The notes: generated by a model from the letters alone, not told the origin. A DNA stretch of 64,000 bases from CAVVMA01 sp963788205 (GCA_963788205.1 CAWBGG010000002.1:930001-994000); one strand, 5' to 3'. Shown: positions 26,932-36,426, numbered from the stretch's first letter. Numbers and translations are program-made.

Positions 26932-27570
26932 CTATATTCCGGCCACCGGATCGGTCGTGAGGCCCTGCAGGGGCTGGATACTGGGGCGCTCGAGGAGCCG
27001 CTTTAGCCACCCATCGACGTTGGGCCGCCCGCTTCCTGCTTCGATTCCCAGCGCCTGGAGCACCGCCAGACGCGGGACGAAACCGATGTCTGCGAGGGAG
27101 AACTCGACGGCGAGGAACTGGCGCGCGTCGAGTTCGTGGTTTAGGTAGTCGAGCAGGCGCTCGACTCCCTGCCGGGCGCGCTGGATGCGGGTTGGGTCGC
27201 GCTCGGCCTCCGGCTTTGAGACCTCCACCATCAGCTGCCCGACCTGCGGAGTGAATGAACTGTCGGCGAGCTCCTCGAACAGCCGCGCCCGCGCGCGCAG
27301 GCTGCTCGATCCGATCGCCGGTAAGAGCGGCGGATCGGGATACTCGTCTTCGAGGTACTCGTTGATTATCGTCGAGTCATAGATCGTCATGTCCTCGTCA
27401 ATCAGGACCGGCACCTTGCCGTAGGGGTTCAGGCGCAGGAAGTCTGGCTTGCGCTGCTCGCCCTTGAGCAGGTCGATCTCGACGAGGTCGTAGGTGAGGC
27501 TCTTTTCCGCCATCACGATACGGACTTTCTGACCGAACGGACATGGGAGGAAGTCGTAGAGCTTGATCAT
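26932..27570 (-). CDS. glutathione S-transferase family protein
   Basis: 212 residues. Thioredoxin-like N-terminal domain (MIKLYDFLPCPFGQKVRIVMAEK; NPYGKVPVLIDEDMTIYDSTIINEYLE) and an all-helical C-terminal domain (FSLADIGFVPRL). Substrate unknown. It starts 8 bases after rplI and is probably read from the ribosomal-protein operon. Confidence 0.9.
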   Translation of the reverse strand: MIKLYDFLPCPFGQKVRIVMAEKSLTYDLVEIDLLKGEQRKPDFLRLNPYGKVPVLIDEDMTIYDSTIINEYLEDEYPDPPLLPAIGSSSLRARARLFEELADSSFTPQVGQLMVEVSKPEAERDPTRIQRARQGVERLLDYLNHELDARQFLAVEFSLADIGFVPRLAVLQALGIEAGSGRPNVDGWLKRLLERPSIQPLQGLTTDPVAGI

Positions 27571-27578
27571 GTACCGCC

Positions 27579-28028
27579 TTATTCCGCCACAACGCTGAGC
27601 CTGATGCTCGCCTCCACTTCAGGGTCGAGCTTGACCGCGACGGTGACTTCGCCGAGCTGCTTGATCGGCTCGGGCAGATGGATTTTGCGCCGCTCGACAT
27701 CGACGCCGTTCTCGCGCAGCGCGCGCTCGATATCGAGATTGGTGACCGAACCGAACAACTTGCCCTCTTCGCCGGCGCGCGCCTTGATCACCACAGTAAG
27801 CGCCTCGATTCGCGCCTTGAGACCCACCCATTGGTTCTTTTTGGTCTCGCGCCGCAACAGCGCCTGGCTCTTCTGATGCTCGAACTCGCGCAGATTGCGG
27901 GGGTTGGCTTCGACCGCCAGCTTGCGCGGCAGCAGGTAGTTACGGGCGAAACCGGCCCGCACCTTGACCACCTCGCCGATTCGCCCCAGGTTGGGGACTT
28001 CCTCTCGCAGTATCACCTGCACGTTCAT
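27579..28028 (-). CDS. rplI: 50S ribosomal protein bL9
   Basis: 149 residues, standard length. N-terminal domain VILREEVPNLGRIGEVVKVRAGFARNYLLP, long linker helix, C-terminal domain (KLFGSVTNLDIERAL). Part of the rpsF-priB-rpsR-DUF2232-rplI operon. Confidence 0.97.
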   Translation of the reverse strand: MNVQVILREEVPNLGRIGEVVKVRAGFARNYLLPRKLAVEANPRNLREFEHQKSQALLRRETKKNQWVGLKARIEALTVVIKARAGEEGKLFGSVTNLDIERALRENGVDVERRKIHLPEPIKQLGEVTVAVKLDPEVEASIRLSVVAE

Positions 28029-28046
28029 GATTCAGTCCTCTCTCTC

Positions 28047-29003
28047 CTACAGTAAATCGCTGAAGGTATCGGCTTCCTGGCTGGGCGGCCTGAGCCGGCG
28101 AAAATCGACCCACAGGTCGAATACGCCGACCGCCGAAACCAGCGCCGCCAGCACTGGCTGGACGGCGGCAATAAAGTAGATTACGCCCCGCCACGCCCCC
28201 GGGGTGGAGAGCATCTTGAGGTAGAAGGCCATCACCGCCAGACCCTGGCAGAAGTACACGGCCGCGACGCAGATGAACCCGTCCAGAGCGACCGTGCGCG
28301 CCGGTTCGGCCGGAACGAACAGCGCGAAGCCGGTCGCGATCAGCAGCCAGATCAGCCACTCCGGCGTGGACCATCGGACCAGATCGCCGAACAGCTTGTA
28401 GGACAGACGGTTCTTGCCGACCCATCGCCAGAAAACCGCCAGATTGATCAGCACCGCGAACGCCGCGGTGATAGCCGCCAGCGCCGGAGCCAGTTGGACG
28501 ATCATATCGACCAGCCGGGCGCGCGCGTCACCTTCCAATACGGGGCTGATTCCCAGCAGCTTGTAAACCTCGTCGGTGCGCGCCAACGCCGCCGACAGAC
28601 CGTCGTGAAAGTTGGCGATCAGCACCGCGGGTGATCCGCTCGCAATCAGCAGCGCGGCCGATCCGGCGGCCAGCACCACCCCGGTCGTAACCGCGACGAT
28701 CGACTCGAAGCCCATCCCGTGCTCCAGCATGTAGCAGATGATCGCAGTCGCCAGCCCGAACGATACTGTGTAGGCCATTAGGGCGAACGGACCCGCGGCA
28801 ATTGCGACCGCCGCCGCGGTCAGCAGGATGGCCGCCATCGTGCGCCATACGGCAGCCGAACGCCCGACCGCATGGCCGATGATGGGTGCGGGCGTGAGCA
28901 GCATCAACAGTGCTCCGGCGACCGGAATCGCGCCGCCGGCCAGAAACAGCGCAGCCGACAATGCCGAGGCCCGAATCAGTCCGATTACCGCCTTGAGGGT
29001 CAC
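28047..29003 (-). CDS. DUF2232 family membrane protein
   Basis: 318 residues with about eight hydrophobic segments. DUF2232 (YybS-like) proteins are often coded between rpsR and rplI, as here. Role unknown; likely inner membrane. Confidence 0.85.
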   Translation of the reverse strand: MTLKAVIGLIRASALSAALFLAGGAIPVAGALLMLLTPAPIIGHAVGRSAAVWRTMAAILLTAAAVAIAAGPFALMAYTVSFGLATAIICYMLEHGMGFESIVAVTTGVVLAAGSAALLIASGSPAVLIANFHDGLSAALARTDEVYKLLGISPVLEGDARARLVDMIVQLAPALAAITAAFAVLINLAVFWRWVGKNRLSYKLFGDLVRWSTPEWLIWLLIATGFALFVPAEPARTVALDGFICVAAVYFCQGLAVMAFYLKMLSTPGAWRGVIYFIAAVQPVLAALVSAVGVFDLWVDFRRLRPPSQEADTFSDLL

Positions 29004-29064
29004 GGCCGAACTCTGCGCGGACGGCTCTGAGTTATCGAATTCAGACCCACTCCCCTGAGTTCCG

Positions 29065-29421
29065 CTACACGCCGAGCGTCGAGAACGGCAGCAAGGCGAT
29101 TATCCGGGCCCGTTTGATCGCCACCGCGAGCTGGCGCTGATGCCCCGCGCAGTTTCCCGAGGTGCGACTGGGCACAATCTTGCCGCCCTCGCTGATAAAG
29201 GTCTGGAGTGTGCGCACGTCCTTGTAGTCAACCTTCAGGGTCTTGTCGGCACAGAAGCGGCATACCTTGCGCCGGCTGCTTGGACGCCTGCGCTGGCCAC
29301 CGCGATCGCCCGGACGTCCCTCGCCGCCGCGCTCACCACCGCGATCCGAGTCGCCCCGGCCGCCCATCGGACGCGGCCTTTGATGTTCTTGCGATTGTTC
29401 CGACTGGTTTTCTGCCATCAC
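29065..29421 (-). CDS. rpsR: 30S ribosomal protein bS18
   Basis: 118 residues; the core begins near residue 50 with RRKVCRFCADKTLKVDYKD and ends with SRTSGNCAGHQRQLAVAIKRARIIALLPF. CXXC plus C and H make the zinc-binding type. The N-terminal 48 residues are an unusual Gly/Arg/Asp-rich extension. Confidence 0.97.
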   Translation of the reverse strand: MMAENQSEQSQEHQRPRPMGGRGDSDRGGERGGEGRPGDRGGQRRRPSSRRKVCRFCADKTLKVDYKDVRTLQTFISEGGKIVPSRTSGNCAGHQRQLAVAIKRARIIALLPFSTLGV

Positions 29422-29451
29422 GAACCTTTGATCTGGATATGCCGTACGGAG

Positions 29452-29751
29452 TCAATCTCCCGCCGGCTTGATTTCGTCTGCCAAAACCTCAACGTGCCGC
29501 GTACGCGGGCCGCCCGCGGTGTCGCTCTGAGCGACCGAACGCAGTGCCCCGGTGACTTTGATTTCCTGCCCGGTCCGCAGTCCATGAGCGGCCTGCCGCG
29601 CCGGTTCGCCGATCATCACCACCTCGAGCGCAAGCGCCCGTCCCTCGCCGCCGCATTCCACGACCACGCGCAATAGAGCCGTGCCACCCGGCGTGGTTCG
29701 CAACTCCGGTTGATTCAGCACTCGGCCGCATAGCTCAATTCTGTTGCTCAC
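29452..29751 (-). CDS. priB: PriB-like single-stranded DNA-binding protein
   Basis: 99 residues from GTG 29751, inside the end of rpsF (17-base overlap). OB-fold start SNRIELCGRVLNQPELRTTPGG, with VVVECGGEG and the GQEIKVTGAL segment, as in primosomal protein N / PriB. The position between rpsF and rpsR is the classic one for priB. Confidence 0.8.
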   Translation of the reverse strand: MSNRIELCGRVLNQPELRTTPGGTALLRVVVECGGEGRALALEVVMIGEPARQAAHGLRTGQEIKVTGALRSVAQSDTAGGPRTRHVEVLADEIKPAGD

Positions 29752-30226
29752 CGCTCGAAGGCTCGGGCTCGGGCAACCCCTCGTCCGGCGGAATTTGCAG
29801 CTCCGCCGGCGCGTCAGGGATTTGCGCCGCCTCGGGGACATGCGCTGCGGCCGCAGCCCGGCTCTCCGCCGCGGCCCTGGCCTCTTCAGCGCGGCGTTTG
29901 CGCGCCTCGACCTCGGCGCGAACCTTGGCGGCGTCGGCCTCGGGCTCGACCATCACGGACAGGTAGCGCAACACGCCGTCGTAGAGCTTGAGATTGCGCT
30001 CGACCTCGCTGACGGCCGCGGGCGGTGCGGTGTAGTCCAGCCGCACGTAGTAGCCGCGCCGCTCGCGGTTGATCCGATAGGCCAACTCGCGTGCGCCCCA
30101 TTCGTCGGTCTCGATCAACTCGCCGCCGCCGGCGGTGACGATCCCTTCAAAACGCTTGATCGTTTCCCTGGACTGGATTTCGCCCAAGTCGGAACGAAGG
30201 ATAAAAACAGTCTCGTAGCGCCGCAA
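29735..30226 (-). CDS. rpsF: 30S ribosomal protein bS6
   Basis: 163 residues from TTG 30226, chosen because AAGGAGGT sits seven bases upstream and the protein then begins RRYETVFILRSDLGE as in the family. GELIETDEWGARELAYRINRERRGYYV is typical bS6. Residues beyond about 105 form an Ala/Glu/Pro-rich acidic tail. First gene of the operon; bS6 binds bS18 in the ribosome. Confidence 0.95.
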   Translation of the reverse strand: MRRYETVFILRSDLGEIQSRETIKRFEGIVTAGGGELIETDEWGARELAYRINRERRGYYVRLDYTAPPAAVSEVERNLKLYDGVLRYLSVMVEPEADAAKVRAEVEARKRRAEEARAAAESRAAAAAHVPEAAQIPDAPAELQIPPDEGLPEPEPSSGEQQN

Positions 30227-30279
30227 TTTGCGGACCTCCTTATGGATAAAGCCCCCGTAGGAGCAAGGAGAAAGAAGAC

Positions 30280-30308
30280 ACAATAACATCCCGCCCGGCC
30301 GGTCTCAA
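30280..30308 (-). promoter_or_regulatory. probable rpsF operon promoter
   Basis: Minus strand: TTGAGA (30308-30303), 17-base GC-rich spacer, TATTGT (30285-30280). Five and four matches to the sigma70 boxes. It gives a leader of about 45 bases before the TTG start. Confidence 0.55.
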
Positions 30309-30421
30309 GGCTTTTCACGCCCTTGTGAAGCTTCCCTCCAGCAGAAAGAAATTGCCTTTCCCGATTCGCATCCAACCTGATATGAGAGTGGCGCGAGCGC
30401 CGTCGGCTGCAGCGCGGGCTC

Positions 30422-31507
30422 ATGGAGCGCAACATGGCAAGCAAACCGGCCAAGGCAAAGGCACGCCCGATCAAGCCCAAACGCAAAGTTGCAAAGCCCG
30501 CGGCGAGCCCCAAGGCCAGAGCGCTCCGCGCGCGACAATCCCGGGTCAAGGCCGGGGTCAAGCTGCCCGGCTATGACGCGCTTCCGATCCGGCCAGGCGC
30601 ACCGCGGGGCGCGGCGTGGGGCGTGTTCGGCGACGACGATGAGTTGGGGACGATCAATCTTCTCACGCCGGAGCGCGTGCGCGCGGCGGCAGCGAACATC
30701 CGCACGGGCAAAGTCTTTGCGCTCAATCTTCCGATCAATATTCCCGACCCGCCGCTGTTTGGCCGCGGCCGGCACGTACACAAGGCCTTCCCGTTTCCGG
30801 GCGCCGAAGCGATCGCCGCCGACGATTGTCTGGACAACTTTTATCCGCAGGCATCGTCGCAATGGGACGCGCTCTGTCACGTGAAGCATCCGATGGGCGC
30901 CTACAACGGAATCCCAGACCACGAGATGGCGGCACGCGGCGGGATGAGGCTTGGGATCGACAACCTCGCCCGCAGAGGAATCGCCGGCCGCGGCGTGCTC
31001 GCCGACCTCGCGCGCCATTACGAGCGCCGCGGCAAGACGATCGATTTCACCAAGCCGGGAATCATTCCGCTCGAGGACCTGCAAGCCACGCTTGCTGAAC
31101 AGAAAACGCGGCTGCGCACCGGTGACATTCTGGTGATTCGAATCGGATGGACCCGCTTCTATCTTGGCGCCAGCCAGGAGCTCCGGGAGGAATTGGCGCG
31201 CGAGACCAAGGTGCCCGGAATCGAGGGCACGGAGCGGACGGCGCGCTGGCTGTGGGAGAACCATCTCGCCGCGGTCGCCGCCGATTCACCCGCGCTGGAG
31301 GCGTTGCCGAAGGCTCCCGGCGATACCGACTTCTTGCATTTCCATCTGCTGGGGCTGTTCGGGATGCCGATCGGCGAGATGTGGAATCTCGAAGATCTGG
31401 CTGCCGATTGCGCCGCCGACCGGCGCTACGAGTTTTTCCTGACTTCCGCGCCGCTCAATGTGCCCGGCGGCGTCGGTTCGCCGCCCAACGCACTGGCGAT
31501 CAAGTAG
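30422..31507 (+). CDS. cyclase family protein (kynurenine formamidase-like)
   Basis: 361 residues. The cyclase fold covers about 65-345: WGVFGDDDELGTINLLTPE, QWDALCHVKHPMGAYNG (metal-binding His/Asp region), LRTGDILVIRIGWTRFY, FLHFHLLGLFGMPIGEMWNLEDLA. Such proteins are metal-dependent hydrolases; substrate unknown. The first 45 residues are a Lys/Ala/Pro-rich extension (KPAKAKARPIKPKRKVAKP), like a histone H1 tail, and unusual for the family. Confidence 0.85.
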   Translation: MERNMASKPAKAKARPIKPKRKVAKPAASPKARALRARQSRVKAGVKLPGYDALPIRPGAPRGAAWGVFGDDDELGTINLLTPERVRAAAANIRTGKVFALNLPINIPDPPLFGRGRHVHKAFPFPGAEAIAADDCLDNFYPQASSQWDALCHVKHPMGAYNGIPDHEMAARGGMRLGIDNLARRGIAGRGVLADLARHYERRGKTIDFTKPGIIPLEDLQATLAEQKTRLRTGDILVIRIGWTRFYLGASQELREELARETKVPGIEGTERTARWLWENHLAAVAADSPALEALPKAPGDTDFLHFHLLGLFGMPIGEMWNLEDLAADCAADRRYEFFLTSAPLNVPGGVGSPPNALAIK

Positions 31508-31519
31508 GCGTCGCCAGCC

Positions 31520-32803
31520 TCAGTGGCCGGCCTTGACCATCGCCTCGGTGGTGAAGAACTCCCGGTTCACAGCGCCCATGTTGATATACCAGCATTCGCG
31601 CTCGGGCGTGTCGCGGCCGGGCAGATAGCATGCGGTCGAAAGCCCGGTCTGTATGTCGATACTCGAGGCCGAGACCACGAACTGGCGCTTGAATGGATAG
31701 ATCGCTACGCGAGCGTCAGGAACCGGACGGTCATTATACGCCAGCCAGTAGATCTGGGTCTTCCAGAGGTCGCCGCGGCGATCGTAGCTGTCGATGTACG
31801 GATTGAACCACATCTCGGAGTTGACGTAGATGACAGTCTTGGATTGCAGCGCGCCGGGAATCCGCGATTGACGCGGTACTGCCTCGACCAGATATAGCCG
31901 GCGCATCTCCCAATCCTCCGGGCAGGTGGTCGCGCCGCCGTCGGTAAGGCAGGGGCGCTCGGGCGAATGGGCCGCGTGGGCGCAGCCGAGCATCTGGCGC
32001 ACCCCGAGGAACTTGTAGTCGTACTCCTCGGGCTTGGCGGCGAAGCCACCAACATGGTCGGGGTCCCAGGTGCTCAGACCGGTGGACGAGCTCAGGATCG
32101 CCTCGTTGACGCGGCGCAACCTGCGGCTGCCAGGCAGATAGGCCCAGGAGTCGTCGCCCAGACCCGGATCCCAGTAGCGAACCCGCAGGCCTCCGCCACC
32201 GCGTTCTTCGGCCGGCGAGATCACCGGGTATGCGGTCTCTCTCCACCAGACGCCGCTGGCCTTGAGATCGGGATCCGCGGGCAGCGGCTCAACTTCGGTG
32301 CGGCCGATATTGTAGTAGCCGGCCAGATGCCCGATCTCGGAATAGTCTAGCATCTTCTGCGGACCGCCGGGATTGGTGTACTCGACCTGGCATTCGAAAA
32401 AGCGCAGGTCGGCGTCGTCCGTAGTGAGCGGACGGAAGCTGGAATTCCACATTATTTTGGTTGCCACGTCAGGGTCATTGAGGTCGAGCAGGGGGAACGG
32501 CTGGCCCGCGGCGTAACCGACCAGGCTGCGGCGATCGGGCGAGAGTCGCACCTGGGAGGAATATTTCTCGGTCGCTTCCTGGTAGGGTGGCGGCCAATCC
32601 ACGCGCTGGGTAGCAACCACGTCGATCGCCATCCCCTTGGAAGCGGCGATGTAAACGCCCGGGCTGACGAGATCCTTTATTTTGGCCACGTTGGCCGGCG
32701 TTATCCGGTCACCCGCCGTGACCTGCGCCCTCACCGGGCGCGGCCAGCCGAGCAGGCACAGCATCGCTATCGCAAGGGCCACGCGCTCCAGTCGCATCCG
32801 CAT
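31520..32803 (-). CDS. DUF1329 exported protein
   Basis: 427 residues. Signal peptide (MRMRLERVALAIAMLCLLGW, cleavage near PVRAQ). DUF1329 landmarks: KYSSQVRLSPDRRSLVGYAAGQPFP, DPDVATKIMWN, SWAYLPGSRRLRR, and DRRGDLWKTQIYW. DUF1329 proteins resemble LolA/LppX-fold lipid-binding proteins and often occur with sterol or hydrocarbon use genes. Convergent with the cyclase gene. Confidence 0.9.
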   Translation of the reverse strand: MRMRLERVALAIAMLCLLGWPRPVRAQVTAGDRITPANVAKIKDLVSPGVYIAASKGMAIDVVATQRVDWPPPYQEATEKYSSQVRLSPDRRSLVGYAAGQPFPLLDLNDPDVATKIMWNSSFRPLTTDDADLRFFECQVEYTNPGGPQKMLDYSEIGHLAGYYNIGRTEVEPLPADPDLKASGVWWRETAYPVISPAEERGGGGLRVRYWDPGLGDDSWAYLPGSRRLRRVNEAILSSSTGLSTWDPDHVGGFAAKPEEYDYKFLGVRQMLGCAHAAHSPERPCLTDGGATTCPEDWEMRRLYLVEAVPRQSRIPGALQSKTVIYVNSEMWFNPYIDSYDRRGDLWKTQIYWLAYNDRPVPDARVAIYPFKRQFVVSASSIDIQTGLSTACYLPGRDTPERECWYINMGAVNREFFTTEAMVKAGH

Positions 32804-33021
32804 AACAAACCTCCATGGCGCTCAACCGCCGCCGGCATCGGCCCCCGATTCTGCCGCCGCGGTCAAAATAAGCTGTGGTCAAGCTATATCGTGACCCAAC
32901 CCCCGGCGTAAACCGTGAACCTCAGCCGTACAACACCACAATCGCGTCGCCAAGTTCCCTAGGGAACCCCGTCTGAACCCCTGGTACCGCTCTGCGGTCC
33001 GCGAGTGCCCGCCTCAGCCCT

Positions 33022-33918
33022 TCAGCGCGTGAGCTTTTCGGCCCGCGCCGGCCATTTGCCGGAGAGAAACAGGTCGATGTCATCGACGATTGTCGGATCG
33101 TCGGCCCACACGGCATGACCGCCGTCATTGATCGTGATCAGCCGCGCGCCCGGCAGGATCGCCGCCCATTCGCGGCCGGCGCCGTACGGCGCATTGCGAT
33201 CTTTGGTGCCATGAATCGTCAGCGCGGGCATCGTGACGGTGCGCGCGATCTCGTCGGATGTGATTGCGATTGCGAAGATGCTTGCGAATAGCGCGCCGAA
33301 GTGCGGGTTGAGGTTCAGCGGCCATTCGTTGGGCGTATCGCATGGGTCGGTCTGGAGGCGCGCCGCATTGCTCTGATTGCCGACCAGCCTCGCGCGCAGG
33401 AGATTCCATTGCTTACGGCAGAATTCCCTGGGCTCGGCCTTGTCGAAGCCTTCCGACACGAGCCGCGCAAGCTCATCGCGCTCCGCCGGGTCGGTGGGAT
33501 CATCGGTACAGGTCCGTTCCGGCGGATAGGCTGCCGCCTTGCCCCAATTGAGCGGCGCGGGCCCGATTTGCACCAGGCGCGGCACGCGTTCGGGATGCTC
33601 ATTCGCGTACAACACGACCATCATGCCGAGATACGACCATCCAATCGGCGCGAACCGTTCGGCGCCGAAATGAGCGCGGACGGTTTCGAGGTCGCGCACA
33701 TCGTTCTGGATGCTGATTTTCGTTCGTTCGCGGATCGTGCTCGAACGGCCGCGATTGCGCGGGTCGTACAAGACCAGCGTGCGATTGTGCGCCAATGCGT
33801 CGAGGCTCGGCCCGAAGAAGAAGCCGCCAGGCACTATTGCGAAGTCGGCGCCGTCTCCAACCTTGCGGTACTGCAAGCGCTCGCCGTCGTGCGTATCGAT
33901 GTATCCCACTTCACTCAT
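33022..33918 (-). CDS. alpha/beta hydrolase
   Basis: 298 residues from ATG 33918 with GGGAG as ribosome site. Nucleophile elbow GWSYLG (about residue 98), oxyanion region PGGFFFGPS, acid near HGTKDRNAP, catalytic His in NDGGHAVW. Substrate unknown. The same frame runs upstream without any stop but one amber codon into a VOC domain (see 34024-34329). Confidence 0.85.
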   Translation of the reverse strand: MSEVGYIDTHDGERLQYRKVGDGADFAIVPGGFFFGPSLDALAHNRTLVLYDPRNRGRSSTIRERTKISIQNDVRDLETVRAHFGAERFAPIGWSYLGMMVVLYANEHPERVPRLVQIGPAPLNWGKAAAYPPERTCTDDPTDPAERDELARLVSEGFDKAEPREFCRKQWNLLRARLVGNQSNAARLQTDPCDTPNEWPLNLNPHFGALFASIFAIAITSDEIARTVTMPALTIHGTKDRNAPYGAGREWAAILPGARLITINDGGHAVWADDPTIVDDIDLFLSGKWPARAEKLTR

Positions 33919-34023
33919 CGATTGTCTCCCGCCACCGCGACCGTGGTCAGATAAGCTTGCTGAATCCTGTGCCAGGACCAAGCGGTTTCCGTCCTGATCA
34001 CAGAATATCGCCTGGATACCGCC

Positions 34024-34329
34024 CTATGGCTGGCGCGTCGGCGGCTCGACGAATTCGACCCCGCGCGCCGAGAGCTCGCGATAAGCGAGTTGAGCGTCGG
34101 AACAAGCGAGCACCACGTTGGCGAAGCTGCCGATGCGGTTTTCGAGGCCGGGCGGCGTAAAGGGCACCAGCGAAGTCTGCGCGCCTTTGGGTGCAACCTC
34201 GATCCAGCGCGCGTTGGGACCCATCGGGTCGTCGCGGCGCAACTCGAAGCCGAGCTTCTCGACGTAAAAGCGCTGCGCAAGCTGCTGGTCACTCACGCAT
34301 ACGCCGACGACTTTCACATGGCTGATCAT
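34024..34329 (-). CDS. VOC (glyoxalase/bleomycin resistance) protein cut short by an amber codon
   Basis: 101 residues to a TAG at 34026-34024. VOC fold: HVKVVGVCVSDQQLAQRFYVEKLGFELRRD, LVPFTPPG, and ELSARGVEFVEPPTRQP. The missing last strand follows in the same frame right after the stop: GGIQAIFCDQDGNRLVLAQ. TGG (Trp) at this place would fit the family, so one G-to-A change explains the stop. Without it the frame would join the VOC domain to the hydrolase at 33022, about 436 codons in all. Confidence 0.75.
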   Translation of the reverse strand: MISHVKVVGVCVSDQQLAQRFYVEKLGFELRRDDPMGPNARWIEVAPKGAQTSLVPFTPPGLENRIGSFANVVLACSDAQLAYRELSARGVEFVEPPTRQP

Positions 34330-34385
34330 TTGTACACTCCTGGTGTGTCACCTCTGCGCCACCTCCTCCGCAACCGAGGTCTCTA

Positions 34386-35123
34386 TTACGGACTTGGGCA
34401 GGGCGCCGCTATCTGACCGACCGTGCCAATGATACTCACCAGCGCGCTGCTGTTAGCGCCGGATGGGATCGGGTTCGCCAGAGGTGCCGGCGAAGGCGCG
34501 GCTGTAGGCACTGGACCCGTTTGGTGGACTGCGCCGAAAGCGGCCAGGGTTCCTACCATTACGGTCTGTGGCACCTGACAAGCCTGAGTCGGGAAGATTT
34601 CGAGCGTTCCCTGCAAGCTATACATGTACGACTCTGCGCAGAGCTCACCGGTAAAGCCGATGTTTTGGTCGCCCGTGGGTCCGAGCTCACCGCCGCCCGA
34701 AGCTTGATAGCAAGAGGGACCGGACGTGAAGGGGGTGGGATCGACGGAAAGATCGAAATTCAAATCGATTTGGCCAAAAGGCGGACCGGTCAGCGAAGAA
34801 GTAAACGTACCCGTGCAGAAGCATCCAACTATCACCGATAGAGCGTCAGCGCAGGCGCAAGATTCCGGTATGAGAGCGCCTTGTCCTTGCAGATCGAGAC
34901 TGGAGCCTGAGACTGCTTCAGGCGTCGGTGTTGCGGTTGGCTTCGGTTTTTTGGTCGGGGTGGGTGACTTCTTGGCGACTATGGTGCTCTCAGATGCCGA
35001 CCTGCCCGACGCGGGTTGCGCGCCCGATATACCGACCTCAGCAGCGCCGATCACGAGAGCCAGCAGAACCGGCATCGAATAATGTAGCGGATGAATCGCC
35101 CCGCCATTGAGCTGCGATTTCAC
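34386..35123 (-). CDS. secreted hypothetical protein with Thr-Pro linker
   Basis: 245 residues from GTG 35123 with GAGGAA upstream. Hydrophobic export signal (MPVLLALVIGAAEVGISGA, residues 17-35), then a linker KKSPTPTKKPKPTATPTPE, then a Cys-containing domain (ESCACADALSVIVGCFCTG) rich in Gly/Ser/Thr. Function unknown. The linker style matches that of the beta-propeller protein at 46742. Confidence 0.65.
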   Translation of the reverse strand: MKSQLNGGAIHPLHYSMPVLLALVIGAAEVGISGAQPASGRSASESTIVAKKSPTPTKKPKPTATPTPEAVSGSSLDLQGQGALIPESCACADALSVIVGCFCTGTFTSSLTGPPFGQIDLNFDLSVDPTPFTSGPSCYQASGGGELGPTGDQNIGFTGELCAESYMYSLQGTLEIFPTQACQVPQTVMVGTLAAFGAVHQTGPVPTAAPSPAPLANPIPSGANSSALVSIIGTVGQIAAPCPSP

Positions 35124-35193
35124 GGTTCCTCGTCACGACGCTAGGCCCATCGCTCGCGCACTGTCAACCGTTCACTCGGCGTGGGCGGTTGCC

Positions 35194-36291
35194 TCACAGC
35201 TCGCGCCGATAGGCGACGAAGTTTCCCGTGACGCTCGCGCCCAGGCGCTCGGCTGTGCGGCGGCTGGCCCAGTTGTCGTCGAGCACCAGCGTGTAACCCG
35301 CGTAGCGCATCCCGCGCGCGGCCATCGCCAGGAACGATCGCGCCGCCAGCGCGAATCCCACCCCGCGCGAGCGCGCTTGCGCGAGCACGCCGATATTGAT
35401 CAACGCGCCGCGCGAGCCACCGCCCCGCTCCGGCGCGATACGCGCGCCCGGACGCACCTGGGCGAGCGACGCGCTGAAATCGGGCACCGAAAAGACCGCG
35501 CCGATTGGCGCGCCGGCCCGGCTCGCGATCATCGAGAGGTCTGCCACCGCGGTCTCGCCCAGCGGAATCAGCATCGGGCGGCTTTCGGCGCGCGTGACGG
35601 GGTTCCATCCCCAATGGCGCTCGAAGGCGGCGTTGGTCACGTCGGTCCAGGCGTCGACTGCGGCGGGAAAGCCGTAATCGCGCCAACTGCGCACGCTCAC
35701 GCCCGACGCTTCGGCCCCCGCAATCGCGCTTCGATAGCGAACCTGAGTCTCGGGCGTCAGCGCGGCGGTGAAATCGAGCATCGCCTTTTCGGTCGCGAAG
35801 CCGGCGTTCTTGAAATAGCGATGGTAATACCCGGGATTGCCGCGCAGCAGGAAGGATGGAAATTCGCCGTAGCCGTCGATCGCGTAGGGATAGTCCAGGA
35901 ACGCGGCGAAGCCGCTACGCGCGGCCGTCATCGCGCGGCTGCGCAGCCAAGTTCCGGCCTCCGCCAGCATCGTGGTGACGGCCTCATCGGCGCCCGCCAG
36001 CGCCTCGAAATGGATCAACTGGCCGACCAACTCGTTCCAATGCTGGTTGTAGCGATGGTTGACGACGGCGCTCACGCGCGCCACCGCCGCGCCGTCGCAT
36101 CGCGCAAGCAGCGGCATCACCTCCAGGTACGACGAAAGCGGCGTGCGCCCGGATAGCAGATCGATCTCGTGCTGGACATCCGGCGGCCACCAAGCGGCGC
36201 GATCGGCGTAGACGCGATAGGGCAAGCGCGCGAACTCCTCGAGCGACTCACGCGACTGCACCCGTTCGAGCTGGATACCGGAAGCTGCCAT
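35194..36291 (-). CDS. GNAT-type N-acetyltransferase-like protein
   Basis: 365 residues from ATG 36291. N-terminal RVYADRAAWWPPDVQHEIDLL and the later segment INIGVLAQARSRGVGFALAARSFLAMAARGMRYAGYTLV, the acyl-CoA-binding region of GNAT folds, end in NWASRRTAERLGA. Length suggests two tandem GNAT-like halves, as in some peptidoglycan or amino-acid acyltransferases. Substrate unknown. Confidence 0.75.
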   Translation of the reverse strand: MAASGIQLERVQSRESLEEFARLPYRVYADRAAWWPPDVQHEIDLLSGRTPLSSYLEVMPLLARCDGAAVARVSAVVNHRYNQHWNELVGQLIHFEALAGADEAVTTMLAEAGTWLRSRAMTAARSGFAAFLDYPYAIDGYGEFPSFLLRGNPGYYHRYFKNAGFATEKAMLDFTAALTPETQVRYRSAIAGAEASGVSVRSWRDYGFPAAVDAWTDVTNAAFERHWGWNPVTRAESRPMLIPLGETAVADLSMIASRAGAPIGAVFSVPDFSASLAQVRPGARIAPERGGGSRGALINIGVLAQARSRGVGFALAARSFLAMAARGMRYAGYTLVLDDNWASRRTAERLGASVTGNFVAYRREL

Positions 36292-36426
36292 CGGCTGGGA
36301 ACAAACCCTACGCAAGCTTATCACCGGCGGGGCCGAGATCGTCAAAGCGCTGTTCGGGGCATCTCAATCTGCAGCGGAGACATGCGTCAAACCGCCCGCT
36401 CTGCCATACTTGGATGCGAGACGAAC

